Assembly: GCF_018304765.1 (NCBI RefSeq)
Contig: NZ_CP072642.1
Span: 2,571,819-2,635,818 of the forward strand
Length of the DNA: 64,000 nt
Reading direction: 5' to 3'
DNA from: Chloracidobacterium sp. N
Lineage (GTDB): Bacteria; Acidobacteriota; Blastocatellia; Chloracidobacteriales; Chloracidobacteriaceae
Shown here: one piece after another, positions 1 through 10,900 of the stretch
How the letters are laid out: every line of letters starts with the position of its first letter
How positions within the stretch are numbered: the first letter of the stretch is position 1
The notes under the pieces: generated by a model
What the model was told of the DNA's origin: nothing
What the model saw: the letters and a program-made list of their open reading frames with translations, nothing else
The model's database searches: none
Position numbers and translations under genes: made by a program

Positions 1-550
1 CCTGTCCGACGAGTCCGGCCACGGCGGCCACTTCCTCGACGGTATTGCGCCCCACGGGCTGGACGGCAATCCGTTCGGGGGAAACACCAAGGGCGCAGGC
101 GGCGTCCCGCATCACCTCGCCGGCCGGGCGTGGCGTGAACACGGCTCCGCCGGATGTTACCAGCCGGGCCGCCGGCAACAGGCGGTGCAGACGGATGCCT
201 TCGACGAGCCGCCGCAGGGAGGCGTCCGAAAGACATTCCGTAGGCGGCAGGTGTTCATCACCGCCCACGCCGCCCCCCAAAACGACAACCCAGCGGATGT
301 TGTGGGCATCCGGCGGCACTTCGCCCCGTGGGGCAAACGTGACCTGCCCCTGCTCCAGGGGCGTCAGCAGGGCATTGGCCGTCCAACCGTGACCGGCCAC
401 CACCAGAACCACGGCGGCCACCGTCACCACGGCTTTGCCTGCCCGTTGCCAGCGGGAAAACCACAGCAGCCCCAGTCCCACTCCCAGCCCCATCAGCACG
501 AGGGACAGCGGAAACAACAGCGGCGCCAGAAACTTTTCGAGAGCGAACAC
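1..550 (-). CDS. YdcF/ElyC-like DUF218 membrane protein (3' end outside window)
   Basis: The minus-strand frame from a GTG at 550 stays open to the window edge, giving 183 codons without a stop. The N-terminus has two hydrophobic segments (about residues 8-24 and 32-48). A domain with VVVLGGGVGGDE, then SGG and GRNTVEE follows, which matches the DUF218/YdcF pattern (ElyC, SanA and YdcF relatives, linked to envelope and peptidoglycan homeostasis). The start lies 3 bp after the glmS stop, so the two are very likely co-transcribed. An overlapping GTG frame at 554 encodes no recognisable domain. Family assignment is good; the substrate is unknown and the C-terminus is not visible. Confidence 0.75.
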   Translation of the reverse strand, partial: MFALEKFLAPLLFPLSLVLMGLGVGLGLLWFSRWQRAGKAVVTVAAVVLVVAGHGWTANALLTPLEQGQVTFAPRGEVPPDAHNIRWVVVLGGGVGGDEHLPPTECLSDASLRRLVEGIRLHRLLPAARLVTSGGAVFTPRPAGEVMRDAACALGVSPERIAVQPVGRNTVEEVAAVAGLVGQ

Positions 551-553
551 ACA

Positions 554-2410
554 CTATTCCACCGTCACGCTCTTGGCGAGATTGCGTGGCTGATCCACGT
601 CGCAGCCGCGCCGTACGGCAATGTGGTAGGCCAGCAACTGCAACGGCACCACGGCCAGCACGGCGGAGAGCAGTTCACTTGTGGCCGGAATGGGAATGAC
701 ATACTCAGCCAGCCCGGCAGCCTCGGTATCGCCTTCCGTGACAATGGCGATGACACGCCCATCGCGGGCTTTGACTTCCTGCAGATTCGACAGCGTCTTT
801 TCGTACCGCAGCTCGGAAGCCGCATTGCCAACTTCCCGGGGCATCACCATGACAACCGGCAGGCGCTCGTCAATGAGCGCGTTCGGTCCGTGCTTCATTT
901 CCCCGGCTGGAAAGCCCTCGGCGTGAATGTAGCTGATTTCCTTGAGCTTGAGTGCGCCTTCCAGCGCAATGGGAAAGTTCACGCCGCGGCCGAGGTAGAG
1001 AAAATCTGACGCCCGGAAAAACTCTCTGGACAGTTCGGCAATGGCCGCGTCCTGCTCCAGCGCAGCTTCCAGTTTGACCGGCAGGGCCAGCAGTTGTTCG
1101 ACGTGCTTCATCACGGCCGTCGGCGATAATGTCCCCCGGCACTGCCCCAGATGCAGTGCCAGCAGGTAGAGCGCCACGATCTGGGAAGTAAACGCCTTGG
1201 TGGAAGCCACCGAAATTTCCGGCCCGGCATGGGTCAGCAGGACGCCGTGGGCTTCGCGCGCGGCCATCGAGCCGGGCACGTTGCAGATGGCGAAGGTGTG
1301 GCAGCCACGCTGCTTGGCTTCGCGCAGCGCTGCCAGCGTGTCGGCGGTTTCGCCGGACTGCGTGATGACAACGACCAGCGTCTGCGCATCGAGCAGCGGA
1401 TTGCGGTAGCGGAACTCACTGGCGTAGTCCACCTCGACCGGCAGGCGGGCCAGTTCTTCGATGAGGACTTTCCCAACCAGCGCCGCGTGCCAGCTCGTCC
1501 CACAGGCCGGAATCACGATCCGGGTGAATGCCTGCCAGTCGGCGTCGGGAATGTCCGTCGGATCGAGATACACCCGCCCTTCATCCAGGCTGACCCGCCC
1601 GGCCAGGGTTTCCCGGATGGCGTGCGGCTGCTCGTGAATTTCCTTGAGCATGAAGTGCTTGAAGCCACCCTTCTCGGCCAGGACAGGGTCCCAGGTGACG
1701 CGCTGCACCGTCGGCGTCACCGGCCGCCCGGCAAAGTCCGTGAAGGTGACTTCGTTGGCACGTACAACGGCCACCTGCCCGTCTTCGAGAAACACCACCT
1801 CCCGGGTGTGCTGGAGAATGGCCGTGACATCGGAAGCCACGAAGTTTTCCTCCTGCCCCAGCCCGACAATCACCGGCGGGCCAAAGCGTGCCGCCACAAT
1901 CGTGTCCGGCTCGTCGGCTGCAATCACCGCCAGGGCGAACATCCCCGAAAGCTCGGCAATGGCCTGCCGGACGGCATCCGCCAGCCCCAGACCCGCCTGC
2001 TGATACTTGCCGATGAGGTGGGCAATCACCTCCGTGTCCGTCTGCGTCGCGAAAGCGTGGCCTTCCTGTTCCAGCGCCCGCTTCAGGGAAAGGTAGTTTT
2101 CGATGATGCCGTTGTGGACGACCACCACCCGTCCGCTGGCGTCGCGGTGCGGGTGGGCATTTTCCTCAGTCGGGCGTCCGTGGGTGGCCCAGCGGGTGTG
2201 CCCGATGCCGTAGCTGCCGGCAAGCGGCGCCCGCTGAATGACCGCTTCCAGGTTGTAGAGTTTTCCCGATGCGCGCCGCAGTTCAAGCTGCCCATCGGCC
2301 ACAACCGCCAGTCCGGCCGAGTCATAACCCCGGTACTCCAACCGCTTGAGACCATCGAGCAGAACCGAAACGACCGGCTTGGCGCCAACATAACCAACGA
2401 TACCGCACAT
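554..2410 (-). CDS. glmS: Glutamine--fructose-6-phosphate aminotransferase (isomerizing)
   Basis: Makes glucosamine-6-phosphate from fructose-6-phosphate and glutamine, the first committed step to UDP-GlcNAc for peptidoglycan and LPS. The start is fixed by MCGIVGYVG at 2410, because Cys2 must become the N-terminal nucleophile after Met removal; an in-frame upstream extension to 2488 would bury it. The class II glutaminase domain covers about residues 1-215 ([16 protein letters not shown]). Two SIS sugar-isomerase domains follow (about 295-425 and 470-600), with [16 protein letters not shown] and the C-terminal LAKSVTVE. The 618 aa length is normal for GlmS. It sits 16 bp after the preceding gene in a minus-strand run of five. 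No glmS ribozyme is apparent in the short upstream gap. Confidence 0.97.
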   Translation of the reverse strand: MCGIVGYVGAKPVVSVLLDGLKRLEYRGYDSAGLAVVADGQLELRRASGKLYNLEAVIQRAPLAGSYGIGHTRWATHGRPTEENAHPHRDASGRVVVVHNGIIENYLSLKRALEQEGHAFATQTDTEVIAHLIGKYQQAGLGLADAVRQAIAELSGMFALAVIAADEPDTIVAARFGPPVIVGLGQEENFVASDVTAILQHTREVVFLEDGQVAVVRANEVTFTDFAGRPVTPTVQRVTWDPVLAEKGGFKHFMLKEIHEQPHAIRETLAGRVSLDEGRVYLDPTDIPDADWQAFTRIVIPACGTSWHAALVGKVLIEELARLPVEVDYASEFRYRNPLLDAQTLVVVITQSGETADTLAALREAKQRGCHTFAICNVPGSMAAREAHGVLLTHAGPEISVASTKAFTSQIVALYLLALHLGQCRGTLSPTAVMKHVEQLLALPVKLEAALEQDAAIAELSREFFRASDFLYLGRGVNFPIALEGALKLKEISYIHAEGFPAGEMKHGPNALIDERLPVVMVMPREVGNAASELRYEKTLSNLQEVKARDGRVIAIVTEGDTEAAGLAEYVIPIPATSELLSAVLAVVPLQLLAYHIAVRRGCDVDQPRNLAKSVTVE

Positions 2411-2426
2411 GGACGGAAGCCTTCTT

Positions 2427-2990
2427 TCAGGGCAGGGAATTCGTCTCCGGCGCGTCATCCGGCGCGGCGTCACCGGGTGACGCATCAATGGACTGCCCGT
2501 AGCGTTTTTCGACCAGCCGCCGGTTGCCCAGGCGAAAAATCAGGCGGTTTGGCTCAATCTTTTCGAGGACGCCATCGTAAAAACGCATCCCGGCGCGCAC
2601 CACGAGGGTCGTTTCATCCTCGACGCGGATGAAGGCCGTCAACCCCCGGGGCGATTCCGAAATGCCCAGCACTTCGACCCCGGCGATGAGATAGGGTAGG
2701 GTGTCCTCGCGCTTGATTTTTTTGGCTTCGAGCTGCTCGCGGTAGGCCGCCACCCGCGCTTCGACCGGAGGGTACTTGTCTTTGGCCGGACGTGATGGAG
2801 CTTCCGCCGGCGCGGCCGGGCGGTCAGGCGTGGCAGCCGGACGCGCTGACTTGCGCCTGGCGCTCGCCGGGCGGGTCGTCTGGGCCAGTCCACTGGCGCT
2901 GTCCAGGGCCAGCAGCAGGGCGCCAACCGCCAGCGGTTTCCACCACGCGGCGTAGTGCCAACGATACCAAGGGAAAGTATCTGTCTCCAT
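2427..2990 (-). CDS. Hypothetical membrane-anchored protein
   Basis: This 187-aa protein is not recognised. It has a short cytoplasmic N-terminus, one hydrophobic segment (about residues 18-36, signal anchor or signal peptide) and an Ala/Pro/Arg-rich linker (about 37-75). A compact C-terminal domain (about 80-165) contains [19 protein letters not shown] and the sequence [18 protein letters not shown]. The latter loosely recalls small beta domains of pilus or secretion accessory proteins such as PilP, but not enough to assign. The ATG at 2990 lacks a Shine-Dalgarno and is preceded directly by eight C residues. A second ATG at 3003 overlaps the stop of the upstream VWFA gene (TGATG) but is out of frame at the present tract length. 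Probably co-transcribed with glmS. Confidence 0.6.
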   Translation of the reverse strand: METDTFPWYRWHYAAWWKPLAVGALLLALDSASGLAQTTRPASARRKSARPAATPDRPAAPAEAPSRPAKDKYPPVEARVAAYREQLEAKKIKREDTLPYLIAGVEVLGISESPRGLTAFIRVEDETTLVVRAGMRFYDGVLEKIEPNRLIFRLGNRRLVEKRYGQSIDASPGDAAPDDAPETNSLP

Positions 2991-3002
2991 GGGGGGGGTA
3001 CA

Positions 3003-4022
3003 TCACTCACTGGGATTGGTGTAGTAACCGGCGCGGTGGCGCACTTTCCAATCGGGATGGCGCGGCACTTCAATGCGGATGGTGCGGAACGTGGCCGCTT
3101 CATTCGCCGGTGTATAGGCCAGAACGAAGCGTTGCCGCAAATCGGTGTCAATCTGCTCGAACGCCGTAAAAAACTCACGGTCCAGCCGTGGGAAAAAGGC
3201 CTGTCCGCCGGTTGCCGCGCACAGTCGTTCCAGGTCCGCCCGATTGACCATCCGGTTGTCATCGGTTGCGGTCAGCTCCGGTTGCCCAATGCCCAAGGCG
3301 TAGAGGCTCACCTGATTCCGCCAGGCGTGTTCGATGACTTCCCCGATCCGAACCAGACCTTCACTGTCAAAGCCGTCACTGATGGCGACCACCACCCGCC
3401 GCCGCTCGTCCGTTGCTTCCGGGATCAACTCGATGGCGGCATACAGGGCCGCATAGAGCGCCGTTCCCGGCGGTGTGTCCTGCCTGGGATCGAAGGGCAT
3501 CACCCGTCCCAGTGGTGACGGCAACCGCTCATCCAGAGTCGCCAGCGACTGCCGCAGGGCGTCCAGGCTGCCCGTCAGCGGCTGCGCCAGCAGCAGGTCC
3601 TGCTGACAGGCCAGCAGGGCCGCGCGGTCCTGTGGCAATCGCAGGATGCGTTCGAGAAACGTCAGCGTCGCCCGTTTGGCGAGTGGCAGGCGGCCCACCA
3701 TACTGCCGCTGCAATCGAGCACCACCACGACCGTCGTGGGCAGGTCAGGTGCCCGCCCCAGCGCGACGATGTCCTGCTCGACGCCATCTTCAAAGAGCCT
3801 GACATCGGCGGCCGTGATCGTCGTAACCGGACGATTGAGCCGATCCACGACAGTAAACGGCACAAGCACCTGCTGGGCGCGCAGCGTCACCAGGGTGTCA
3901 TCCGGCACCACCGCCCGCTCCTGGGCCACGGCTTCCACAGCCCCCAATCCCAGGCTACACAGACCCAGACTGCACAGAGCGACCAGCCCCTTCAGCCACG
4001 GCCTGCCGCCCCACGCCCGCAT
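3003..4022 (-). CDS. Secreted VWFA-domain protein
   Basis: The 339-aa product has a hydrophobic signal segment (about residues 10-33) ending near VEAVAQE. It continues with a short beta domain that includes the phrase RLFEDGVEQDIVAL. The von Willebrand factor A domain has an intact MIDAS start (VVLDCSGSM) and the later VVAISDGFDSEG strand. The family phrase LAYTPANE occurs near the C-terminus. Such secreted VWFA proteins are frequent in Acidobacteriota and are thought to mediate metal-dependent protein binding; the partner is unknown. The ATG at 4022 is preferred because it begins just before the signal segment and 23 bp after the upstream stop. A longer frame from 4112 would overlap the LON-domain gene. 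Confidence 0.8.
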   Translation of the reverse strand: MRAWGGRPWLKGLVALCSLGLCSLGLGAVEAVAQERAVVPDDTLVTLRAQQVLVPFTVVDRLNRPVTTITAADVRLFEDGVEQDIVALGRAPDLPTTVVVVLDCSGSMVGRLPLAKRATLTFLERILRLPQDRAALLACQQDLLLAQPLTGSLDALRQSLATLDERLPSPLGRVMPFDPRQDTPPGTALYAALYAAIELIPEATDERRRVVVAISDGFDSEGLVRIGEVIEHAWRNQVSLYALGIGQPELTATDDNRMVNRADLERLCAATGGQAFFPRLDREFFTAFEQIDTDLRQRFVLAYTPANEAATFRTIRIEVPRHPDWKVRHRAGYYTNPSE

Positions 4023-4044
4023 CTGGTCCGGGGCGTGCCGCAGG

Positions 4045-4749
4045 CTACGACTCCGGGTCCGGGTCGCCGAGTATGCCCCGTGAGCTGTGTCCGTTGGTTT
4101 TGGCCAGTTCATTGATGGCAGCCCGCAACTCGTACTTTTCTGCCGCCGGCAACAATAACCGCCGCAGGCGTTCGAGACGTTCCCTGGTGTCGGTCAACTC
4201 CATCAGTGCCATCTTCTGCTCTTCGCTCATCTGCAACAGCGACGCCACAAGAAATGACAACGCCCGTGGGTCTTCCGGCAGTTCATCCGGGAAGTTGTCG
4301 TCTTCCCGGCTCATCGCGCGAATGGCCTTGACCGTTCGCTTGAACGTCACGCGCACGGTTTCAGCCATTTCGGTGAGGTCTTCCCGCACCGGCTGATCAT
4401 CAAAAAAGGTGACGAGACCTTCCAGATAGGGCTCATCCTGAAAGTATTCGAGGGCATGGTAGCGAGCCAGTCCGGTTGTGAGGATGTTCATCCGTCCCTC
4501 TTCCAAGGGCACTGTTGCCAGGATGAAAGCCGCACACCCCACCCGCCCTACGGGCGGCGGGAAACCTTCGCGTCCTCTGACAAAGGTCACGCCGAAGATT
4601 TTTTCCCCGGCCAGACAATCACGCACCATAGCCTTGTACCGCTCCTCGAAAATGTGCAGCGGCAGCATCATCCCTGGAAACAAGGCGACCGGGAGCGGAA
4701 AGATGGGAATCCGCTTTGTACCTTCAAGGATGGGCAAGGGTTGGTTCAT
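4045..4749 (-). CDS. LON substrate-binding domain protein (stand-alone)
   Basis: The 234-aa protein resembles the N-terminal substrate-binding domain of Lon protease without the AAA and protease parts. The typical opening IPIFPLPVALFPGMMLPLHI is followed by FEERY. RVGCAAFI and ILTTGLARY strands come next, then a helical C-terminal half (about 120-225) with DPRALSFLVASLLQ and LERLRRLLLPAAEKYELR. Stand-alone LON-domain proteins are widespread and poorly characterised; a role in binding unfolded protein or in adaptor function is inference. It starts at ATG 4749 and is followed 23 bp later by the VWFA gene in the same direction. The 129-bp gap separating it from the TonB receptor contains no convincing terminator. 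Confidence 0.85.
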   Translation of the reverse strand: MNQPLPILEGTKRIPIFPLPVALFPGMMLPLHIFEERYKAMVRDCLAGEKIFGVTFVRGREGFPPPVGRVGCAAFILATVPLEEGRMNILTTGLARYHALEYFQDEPYLEGLVTFFDDQPVREDLTEMAETVRVTFKRTVKAIRAMSREDDNFPDELPEDPRALSFLVASLLQMSEEQKMALMELTDTRERLERLRRLLLPAAEKYELRAAINELAKTNGHSSRGILGDPDPES

Positions 4750-4878
4750 AACACATCATTGACAAACACGGGTTTCGACCAGCGTATGATTTCACACCCG
4801 GCCGGGTTTTGTCGAAGTCGGATGCCCTGACGCAGCCGGGAAACGACCACGACCATAGTCGCAGCCTGACCTGGCGAT

Positions 4879-7641
4879 TCAGAAACGGATGGTGTAGCGC
4901 ACGGTCAGATTGCGCCCCGGCGCGTCTATCCCGGAGGAAATCGTGCGGTAGTTCTGATCGAGCAGGTTGTCAAAAGCAATCAGCACGTCATGTCGCTCGC
5001 CAAACCGGTATCCCCCGCGCAGGTTGAGCGTGGCCCATCCGGGCAGACGCGGGAACAGCGGCGCACTGGCGGCTGTTCCCAACACGCGGGCTTGAATCTG
5101 CGCCAGGGTTTCGCCGGTCAGCCGCAGCCGGTCATCGGCCGTGCCCAGCCGCCCGTCGGGGCCGGCTTCGACAAATCCCCGCACCGTGGCGCCCCGACGG
5201 AAAAAGTTTTGAATCTGGGTGCGCGTCCGGGCCGCACCAATCCGGCGGTCATCGAGATTGAGCGACGACAGGCGCGTTTGCCGGTGGGCAGCCGCCACAA
5301 CGCCTTCCACCCACCATGTGCGACCGGGCGGCTGATAGCGCAGCCGCAGCAACCCCTGTGGCGGCGGGGTTCCACCTTCCACATCGGGCGGCCGCCCGGT
5401 GGCGCGGTCTTCCGCATGCAGCCAGGTAAAGTTGCCGCCAAGTGACCAGCTTGCCGTCAACCTGACGCCCAGCGAACTCTCAACGCCGTAGATACGCGCA
5501 TCGGTGAAGTTGGCCCGGACGCGCACGGGACTCGTTGCCGGCGCAACGAACACCGCCCCCGTCGGCAGTTGCGCCGTGATGATTTCCGTCCCCAGGCGCG
5601 TCCCCACTGCCCCCGGCGGCAGGATCAGGGTCTGTGTCGTGAGCAGGTCATTGATATTCGTCACAAAGCCGGTCAGATCGGCATCCATCCGTCCATTGCG
5701 GTAGCGCAGGCTGCCTTCGTAGCTCAGACTGCTTTCCGGGATGACCTGTCTGACCGGCAGCCCGGTTGACACGGCGGAGGCATCGGCCGTCGTGCCGATG
5801 AAGGCCTGCCGTCCGGCAACGGCTGGCGCAGCGATTTCAAAAACGCCATTCCCCTGCAGGCCCAGCGATCCCAGGTCGGTCATGTTGGGTGGACGAAAGC
5901 CACGGGCCACATTGCCGGCCAGCACCCAGCCGCGCCCCAGTTGCCACGCGCCGCTGAAGCGGAACGTCCAGGCTGCCGTGCGTACGCTGTCGTCCTCGAC
6001 CACGGCACGCCCTCCGACGAGCGCATTGTCGCGGGCGCGGGCGCGGTAGGAAGCCACGCCATAGCGCAGGCTGGCCGCTAGGCGCAGCCGATTCGGCACG
6101 GCCTCCCACACGTCCTGCACAAAAAAGCCGTAGTTGTTGAAATACGCGCCGTTGGGAACACGTGGACGGGCCGCCGTGGCGATGCCGGTCACAGGATGGG
6201 CATCGAAGGCGCGCGCCCGCATGACATCGCGGTAGGCATCCGCGCCACCCAGCACCGTGTGCCGTCCCGGAAGCGTCTTTGCACCAAATAACGACAGGCC
6301 CACAGCCCGGGTGCGTTCATACTGGGCGTTGATGAGCGCCCGGGGATTGCCCTGCCCGCCCTGATTGATCCGTTCTTCCCGCTGGATGTTGAAACTGCCG
6401 GTGACGGTCACACTGTCCAGACCGCCCACCCGCTGGCCGTCATAGCGCAGGTAGCCAAAGTCCAGCATCAGGTTGCCCAGTTTCGCCAGCAGGTTGCCGT
6501 CACCGCCCAGCAACTGATCGGAGCGTTGGCCGCCGTCCTGCTGTCCACGCTGGTAATGGACGACGAACTGGTGTCCGGCGCGGGGTGTCGCCACGGCCTT
6601 GAGGCTGCCGGCATATTCGGTGAAGGCGGTATCCGGTTGGCGCGTGCCGTAGAAGCGGTTTGAAGGCAGGTCAAAAAACCGGGTCACGGCTGCGCGCGAA
6701 TCTATGCCGCCGCCAGCGCGCAGGGTATTGATGCGCCGTCCGGCCAGATTGACCACGCCACCGAAGCGTGGGGTGCCGAAGGACAGACGGGTGGCGTGGC
6801 CGAAGCCGGACGTGGCACTGATGCCAAAGAAGGTGCTTTCTCCCTGAAACACAAAACCGCCGGTGGTCAGAGGCGCGGTGGCCGTGAGCAACTGGGCGCT
6901 TCCCCCCAGGCTGTCGCTGCCGTACTGCGCGCCGTGCGGCCCGTGCAGCACCTCCACGCCGCGCAAGCTGCCTGGTTCGAGCAGGTTGAAAAACGTACTG
7001 ATGCCGCCCCGCTGCGCACCTGTCGTGTAGCGGACGCCATCCACGAACACCGACACCCGGCTGGCCACGAGTCCGCGCACGAAGACGCCGCCCAGCGTGG
7101 CGCTGGTCTGCTGTACGGATAGCCCGGCTTCCTCGGCAAAAGCCTGGGCCAGCCCCTGGGTGGCGCGTTCCTGCAGGCGTCCGGCCGGAATCACCGTGAC
7201 GGTCTGCCCCAGTTCATCCTTGTCCTGGACAAGGCCAACGTCGGCCGTCACTGTGACGGTCTCGGCGACCGGCGTGGGCAGTACGGTGAGATCGCGCACC
7301 GTGGTGATGCCAGCCGCGAGTGAAACCGCCAGCCGCACCCCAAGCCCATCGGAGGTGGCCGCAACGAGTTCATAGGTTCCGGGCGTGACATCATCGAACA
7401 GGTACCGCCCATCAGCGGCGCTGACCGTGGTGGCCGCGACCGTCTGGCGCGCTGTCAGAAGCGTCAGCCGCGCTTGGGCAACAGGTGTACCGTTCACGTT
7501 ACGCACGTAACCGGTCAGCGTCGCCGATTCCGGGACTGGCGTTTTGGCGAGCGTTGTTGCACAAGCGCCTCCCAACAGCCAGGCGAGAAACAGCAGGCAG
7601 GCCAAAAAAGGCTTGGTGTCGGCTTGGTTCACTTGGTTCAT
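4879..7641 (-). CDS. TonB-dependent outer-membrane receptor
   Basis: This 920-aa protein has a signal peptide (about residues 1-33, followed by an Ala-rich processing region). A carboxypeptidase-regulatory-like beta-sandwich covers about 40-125, with TLTGYVRNVNGTPVAQARL and YLFDDVTPGTYEL. The plug domain (about 135-245) contains FVRGLVASRVSVFVDGVRY and VEVLHGPHGAQYGSDSLGG. A long beta-barrel follows, ending in the terminal aromatic of TVRYTIRF, the signature for outer-membrane insertion. It imports a ligand using TonB/ExbBD energy; siderophore, cobalamin or carbohydrate cannot be told apart from sequence. The ATG at 7641 is chosen over an upstream TTG at 7656. No regulator, TonB or ABC transporter is adjacent. 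Confidence 0.92.
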   Translation of the reverse strand: MNQVNQADTKPFLACLLFLAWLLGGACATTLAKTPVPESATLTGYVRNVNGTPVAQARLTLLTARQTVAATTVSAADGRYLFDDVTPGTYELVAATSDGLGVRLAVSLAAGITTVRDLTVLPTPVAETVTVTADVGLVQDKDELGQTVTVIPAGRLQERATQGLAQAFAEEAGLSVQQTSATLGGVFVRGLVASRVSVFVDGVRYTTGAQRGGISTFFNLLEPGSLRGVEVLHGPHGAQYGSDSLGGSAQLLTATAPLTTGGFVFQGESTFFGISATSGFGHATRLSFGTPRFGGVVNLAGRRINTLRAGGGIDSRAAVTRFFDLPSNRFYGTRQPDTAFTEYAGSLKAVATPRAGHQFVVHYQRGQQDGGQRSDQLLGGDGNLLAKLGNLMLDFGYLRYDGQRVGGLDSVTVTGSFNIQREERINQGGQGNPRALINAQYERTRAVGLSLFGAKTLPGRHTVLGGADAYRDVMRARAFDAHPVTGIATAARPRVPNGAYFNNYGFFVQDVWEAVPNRLRLAASLRYGVASYRARARDNALVGGRAVVEDDSVRTAAWTFRFSGAWQLGRGWVLAGNVARGFRPPNMTDLGSLGLQGNGVFEIAAPAVAGRQAFIGTTADASAVSTGLPVRQVIPESSLSYEGSLRYRNGRMDADLTGFVTNINDLLTTQTLILPPGAVGTRLGTEIITAQLPTGAVFVAPATSPVRVRANFTDARIYGVESSLGVRLTASWSLGGNFTWLHAEDRATGRPPDVEGGTPPPQGLLRLRYQPPGRTWWVEGVVAAAHRQTRLSSLNLDDRRIGAARTRTQIQNFFRRGATVRGFVEAGPDGRLGTADDRLRLTGETLAQIQARVLGTAASAPLFPRLPGWATLNLRGGYRFGERHDVLIAFDNLLDQNYRTISSGIDAPGRNLTVRYTIRF

Positions 7642-7738
7642 TGAAGGAAGCCCCAAGCGACCACCGCCTGGTCAGCAGTGCAGGCAGCGTACATTTCGCT
7701 TGGGGCGCAGCGTTTTGAGGAAAGACTGAAGAGGAAGG

Positions 7739-7828
7739 TGGCGGAGAAGGAGGGATTCGAACCCTCGGTACGCTTTCGCGTACACCGGTTTAGCAAACCA
7801 GCGCACTAGGCCACTATGCGACTTCTCC
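7739..7828 (-). tRNA. tRNA-Ser(GCT)
   Basis: The 90-nt minus-strand transcript folds as a type II tRNA. The acceptor stem GGAGAAG pairs with CTTCTCC, the discriminator is G and CCA is encoded. The anticodon loop TTTGCTAAA gives anticodon GCT (reads AGC/AGU, serine). A long variable arm (GTACGCGAAAGCGTAC) and the T loop GGTTCGAATCC are clear. The long variable arm agrees with serine identity. A good sigma-70-type promoter lies immediately upstream at 7852-7881. Confidence 0.96.
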
Positions 7829-7851
7829 GCGCGCGCTAACGATGCACAATG

Positions 7852-7881
7852 AGTATCAAGCGCCTTGCCACAAGCTGTCAA
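7852..7881 (-). promoter_or_regulatory. Putative sigma-70 promoter of tRNA-Ser
   Basis: On the minus strand a perfect -35 TTGACA (7881-7876) is followed by an 18-bp spacer and a -10 GATACT (7857-7852). The -10 lies about 23 bp before the tRNA 5' end. This also argues that translation of the divergent phosphoesterase gene begins downstream of this region, not at an ATG near 7849. Confidence 0.6.
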
Positions 7882-7977
7882 GAGACTTGGCGACGACCAA
7901 TCCCTGCAGGAAAAATGGCAAACGGCTGCCAGGCCAACTCCCTCACTCAAGCCCTGATGTCCCCGGTTTTGATGCGT

Positions 7978-10900
7978 ATGAACTTCAATGTACCGCGCCA
8001 GCTCAGATTGACTTTGGGAATCAGCCTGACGCTTCTGGCCATGCTCTTCACTGGTGGACGCCTGGCCGCCGACCGGCAACCCCAGCCGGAGTTTCGCCTG
8101 ACGCCGGCTGGGACGCTCATCCGGGACGCCGCCACCCACCAGCCCGCCGTCGGGGCACTTCCCGTCAACCTCATCCGCTCACCCGATGGGCGCTACCTCA
8201 TTGCCGTCAACAGCGGCTTCGGCATCCAGCGCAACGCCACCCACAAACTGCACCAGTCGCTGGCCGTGATTGACCTTGCCGCGCGTCCCGCGCCGACCGT
8301 CATCCAGAACGTCTATGTTCCCGTTCCGCAAAGCGTCTGTGTCGGGGCCGTGTTTGTCCCACCGCCTCACCCCGACGGCACCTGCACGTTTTATGTTTCC
8401 GGCGGCCACGAAAACAAAATCTGGCGCTTTCAGTTTGTCCCCGGCGCGCGGCAGCCGCTCCAGCCCGGCGTCAGCAACTTCAACACCCCGCTCGAAGCCC
8501 CGTTTATCGAAGTGTCCGGCCTGGCCGCCGAGCCGCCTTCGCCGCGCTACAACAACAACCTGGCGGCCGTCTTTCCCCTCGGCCTCGCCCTCAGTACCGA
8601 TGGCGAAACGCTCTACACCGCCAACAACCTGGGCGACAGCCTGGGTCTGATTCACCACCATCAGGGCAAGCCAGAACTGGAAAGCCTCAAGCTCCAGAAC
8701 CCCAAACGTCCGAACCAGGCCACGTACCCCTACGAAGTCAAAGTCGTTCCAACCGGGCAAGGCGACAAGGTATATGTCTCCTGCTGGGGCGATGGCTCGC
8801 TGGCTGTCGTTAACCCAACGACGAAAGCCGTCCGTTTCGTGGACATCGGCCGGCATCCAACCGCCATGACACTTGACCGCGCCCAAACCCGACTCTACGT
8901 GGTCAACTCGGACGGAGATGCCGTGAGCGTCATGGACACAGCCACGGATACTGAAATCGAACGCATTGCCCTGCGCCTCGATGAACGGAACCAGGGCGGA
9001 ACAAGTCCGCAAAGCCTTGCCCTCGACGAAGACGAAACCACACTGTACGTTGCCAATGCCCGCGCCAACTGCGTTGCCGTCGTCAGGCTGGGCGCGCAGG
9101 CACGGCCAACCGCACAACGTCATGACGCATCCGAAGCGCGTCATCAGTCTGCGTCAAAAAAGCCTTCTCGCAAAACGAAAGTCCGTTCCGAACCGGAGTC
9201 CACCGCCGAGCCTGAGAGACGGCAACAAGCCTCCGTTGTCAAAGGCTTCATCCCAACCGGGCTTTATCCGTCGGCCGTTGCCGTCGTCGGCAGGACGCTG
9301 GTTGTCGGCAATGGCAAAGGCACCGGCTTTGAAAACTCCTCGGTTGTAGCCAACACCTCCGGGCGGTTTCCCAACGCGCCCAACGATCGCTTCCCGGCGG
9401 AAGCGGAATCGGGAAGGCAGGGCGGGCAGTACAGTGTCGCCCTTGTGGCCGGAACGCTCAGCCGCATCCCGCTGCCGGATGACCGGCAACTGGCGGACTA
9501 CACGCGCCAGACACTGCAAAACAACGGTCTGCTCGGCCCCCACAAAACGCGCCTTTTCAAGGGCCCGTCGCCCATCCGGCACATCATCTACATCATCAAG
9601 GAAAACCGTACCTACGACGCCGTTTTTGGCGATCTGGAGCGCGCCGGGAACGGGCTTCCGGCCGACGGCGATCCCTACCTTGCCATTTTCGGAGCCGGAG
9701 AGGCCGCCATCGCGCGGGACGGCACCCCGCAGGACATCACCCCCAACCACCGCGCCCTGGCGCTGCGCTTCGGTCTGTTTGACCGCTTTTTTGTTAACTC
9801 CGAAGCCAGCCCCGACGGACACAACTGGGCCACGGCCGCCCTGTCGAGTGACTACACCGACAAGGCTTTTCGCTGGGAGTATTCCCGGCGGTCACGCACC
9901 TACGACTACGAAGGTTTCAACCGCCTGCCAAACTTCGCGCCGCGTCAGGGTGTTCCCCCGGCTTTCGACCTGCCGGTTACGGCGGATGACATTGAACGTT
10001 ACCTCGTCCGCTTCATCCCCTACCGCCAGGGGGCCCGTGACATTGCGGAACCCGACACCCTGTATCTCTGGGACGCCGCCGCGCGCGCCGGATTGACCTA
10101 CCGCAACTATGGCGAATTCGTCGGCACGGTCTCCCAGGTGGAGTTGGACGCCATCAACCGCAACCAACGACGGAGCTACCCCGACCTGACGCCCAACGTC
10201 ACGGCCACCCCGACCAAAAAAACCCTCGAAGGCCACGTCTGCCCGACGTTCCGCAACTTCGACATGCACACCCCCGATGCCATGACGACCGACTCCTACC
10301 TGGCGGCGTTGAACAGCCATGGACAGACCGACCCGCTCATCACCGTGCAGCACCCTGATGCCCGCTTCCGTGGCACATCGCGGCTTGGCGCCTGGCTCGC
10401 TGAGTTCCAGCAGTGCGTGGAGACCCGGCAGACCACCGGACGCGATGAACTGCCAAATTTTTCGATTGTCCGGCTGCCCAACGATCACACCAGCGGAATG
10501 ATGCCCGGTCTTCCCACTCCGCAGTTTCACGTGGCGGACAACGACTATGCTCTGGGGCGTCTGGTGGAAGCCGTCTCGACCTCACCATACTGGAAAGACA
10601 CCGCCATCTTTGTCGTCGAAGATGATGCTCAGAACGGCCCCGACCACGTGGACTGTCACCGGTCGGTGGCCCTGGTCATCAGCGCCTACAACCGGCCGGG
10701 CCAACTCATTCACGAATATCACACGACCGTCAGCCTGATTCGGACCATGGAACTTCTCCTGGGGCTGCCGCCAATGAATGCCCTGGACGCCAACGCGGTG
10801 CCCATGGACATCTTTCAGGACAAACCCGACCTCCGCCCATACCGGGCAATCCTGCCGCGCGTGGCGGCCGGTAATCTTCTCGTCGCGCCGCCACAAACCG

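Noticed and set aside
1151-2632. 493-codon open frame on the plus strand over glmS
   Set aside because: It is antisense to glmS, whose family match is certain. Long antisense frames are common at this GC content, and it shows no domain.
4759-4790. TTGACA ... TATGAT on the plus strand
   Set aside because: The spacer is 20 bp, too long for sigma-70, and no plus-strand gene follows.
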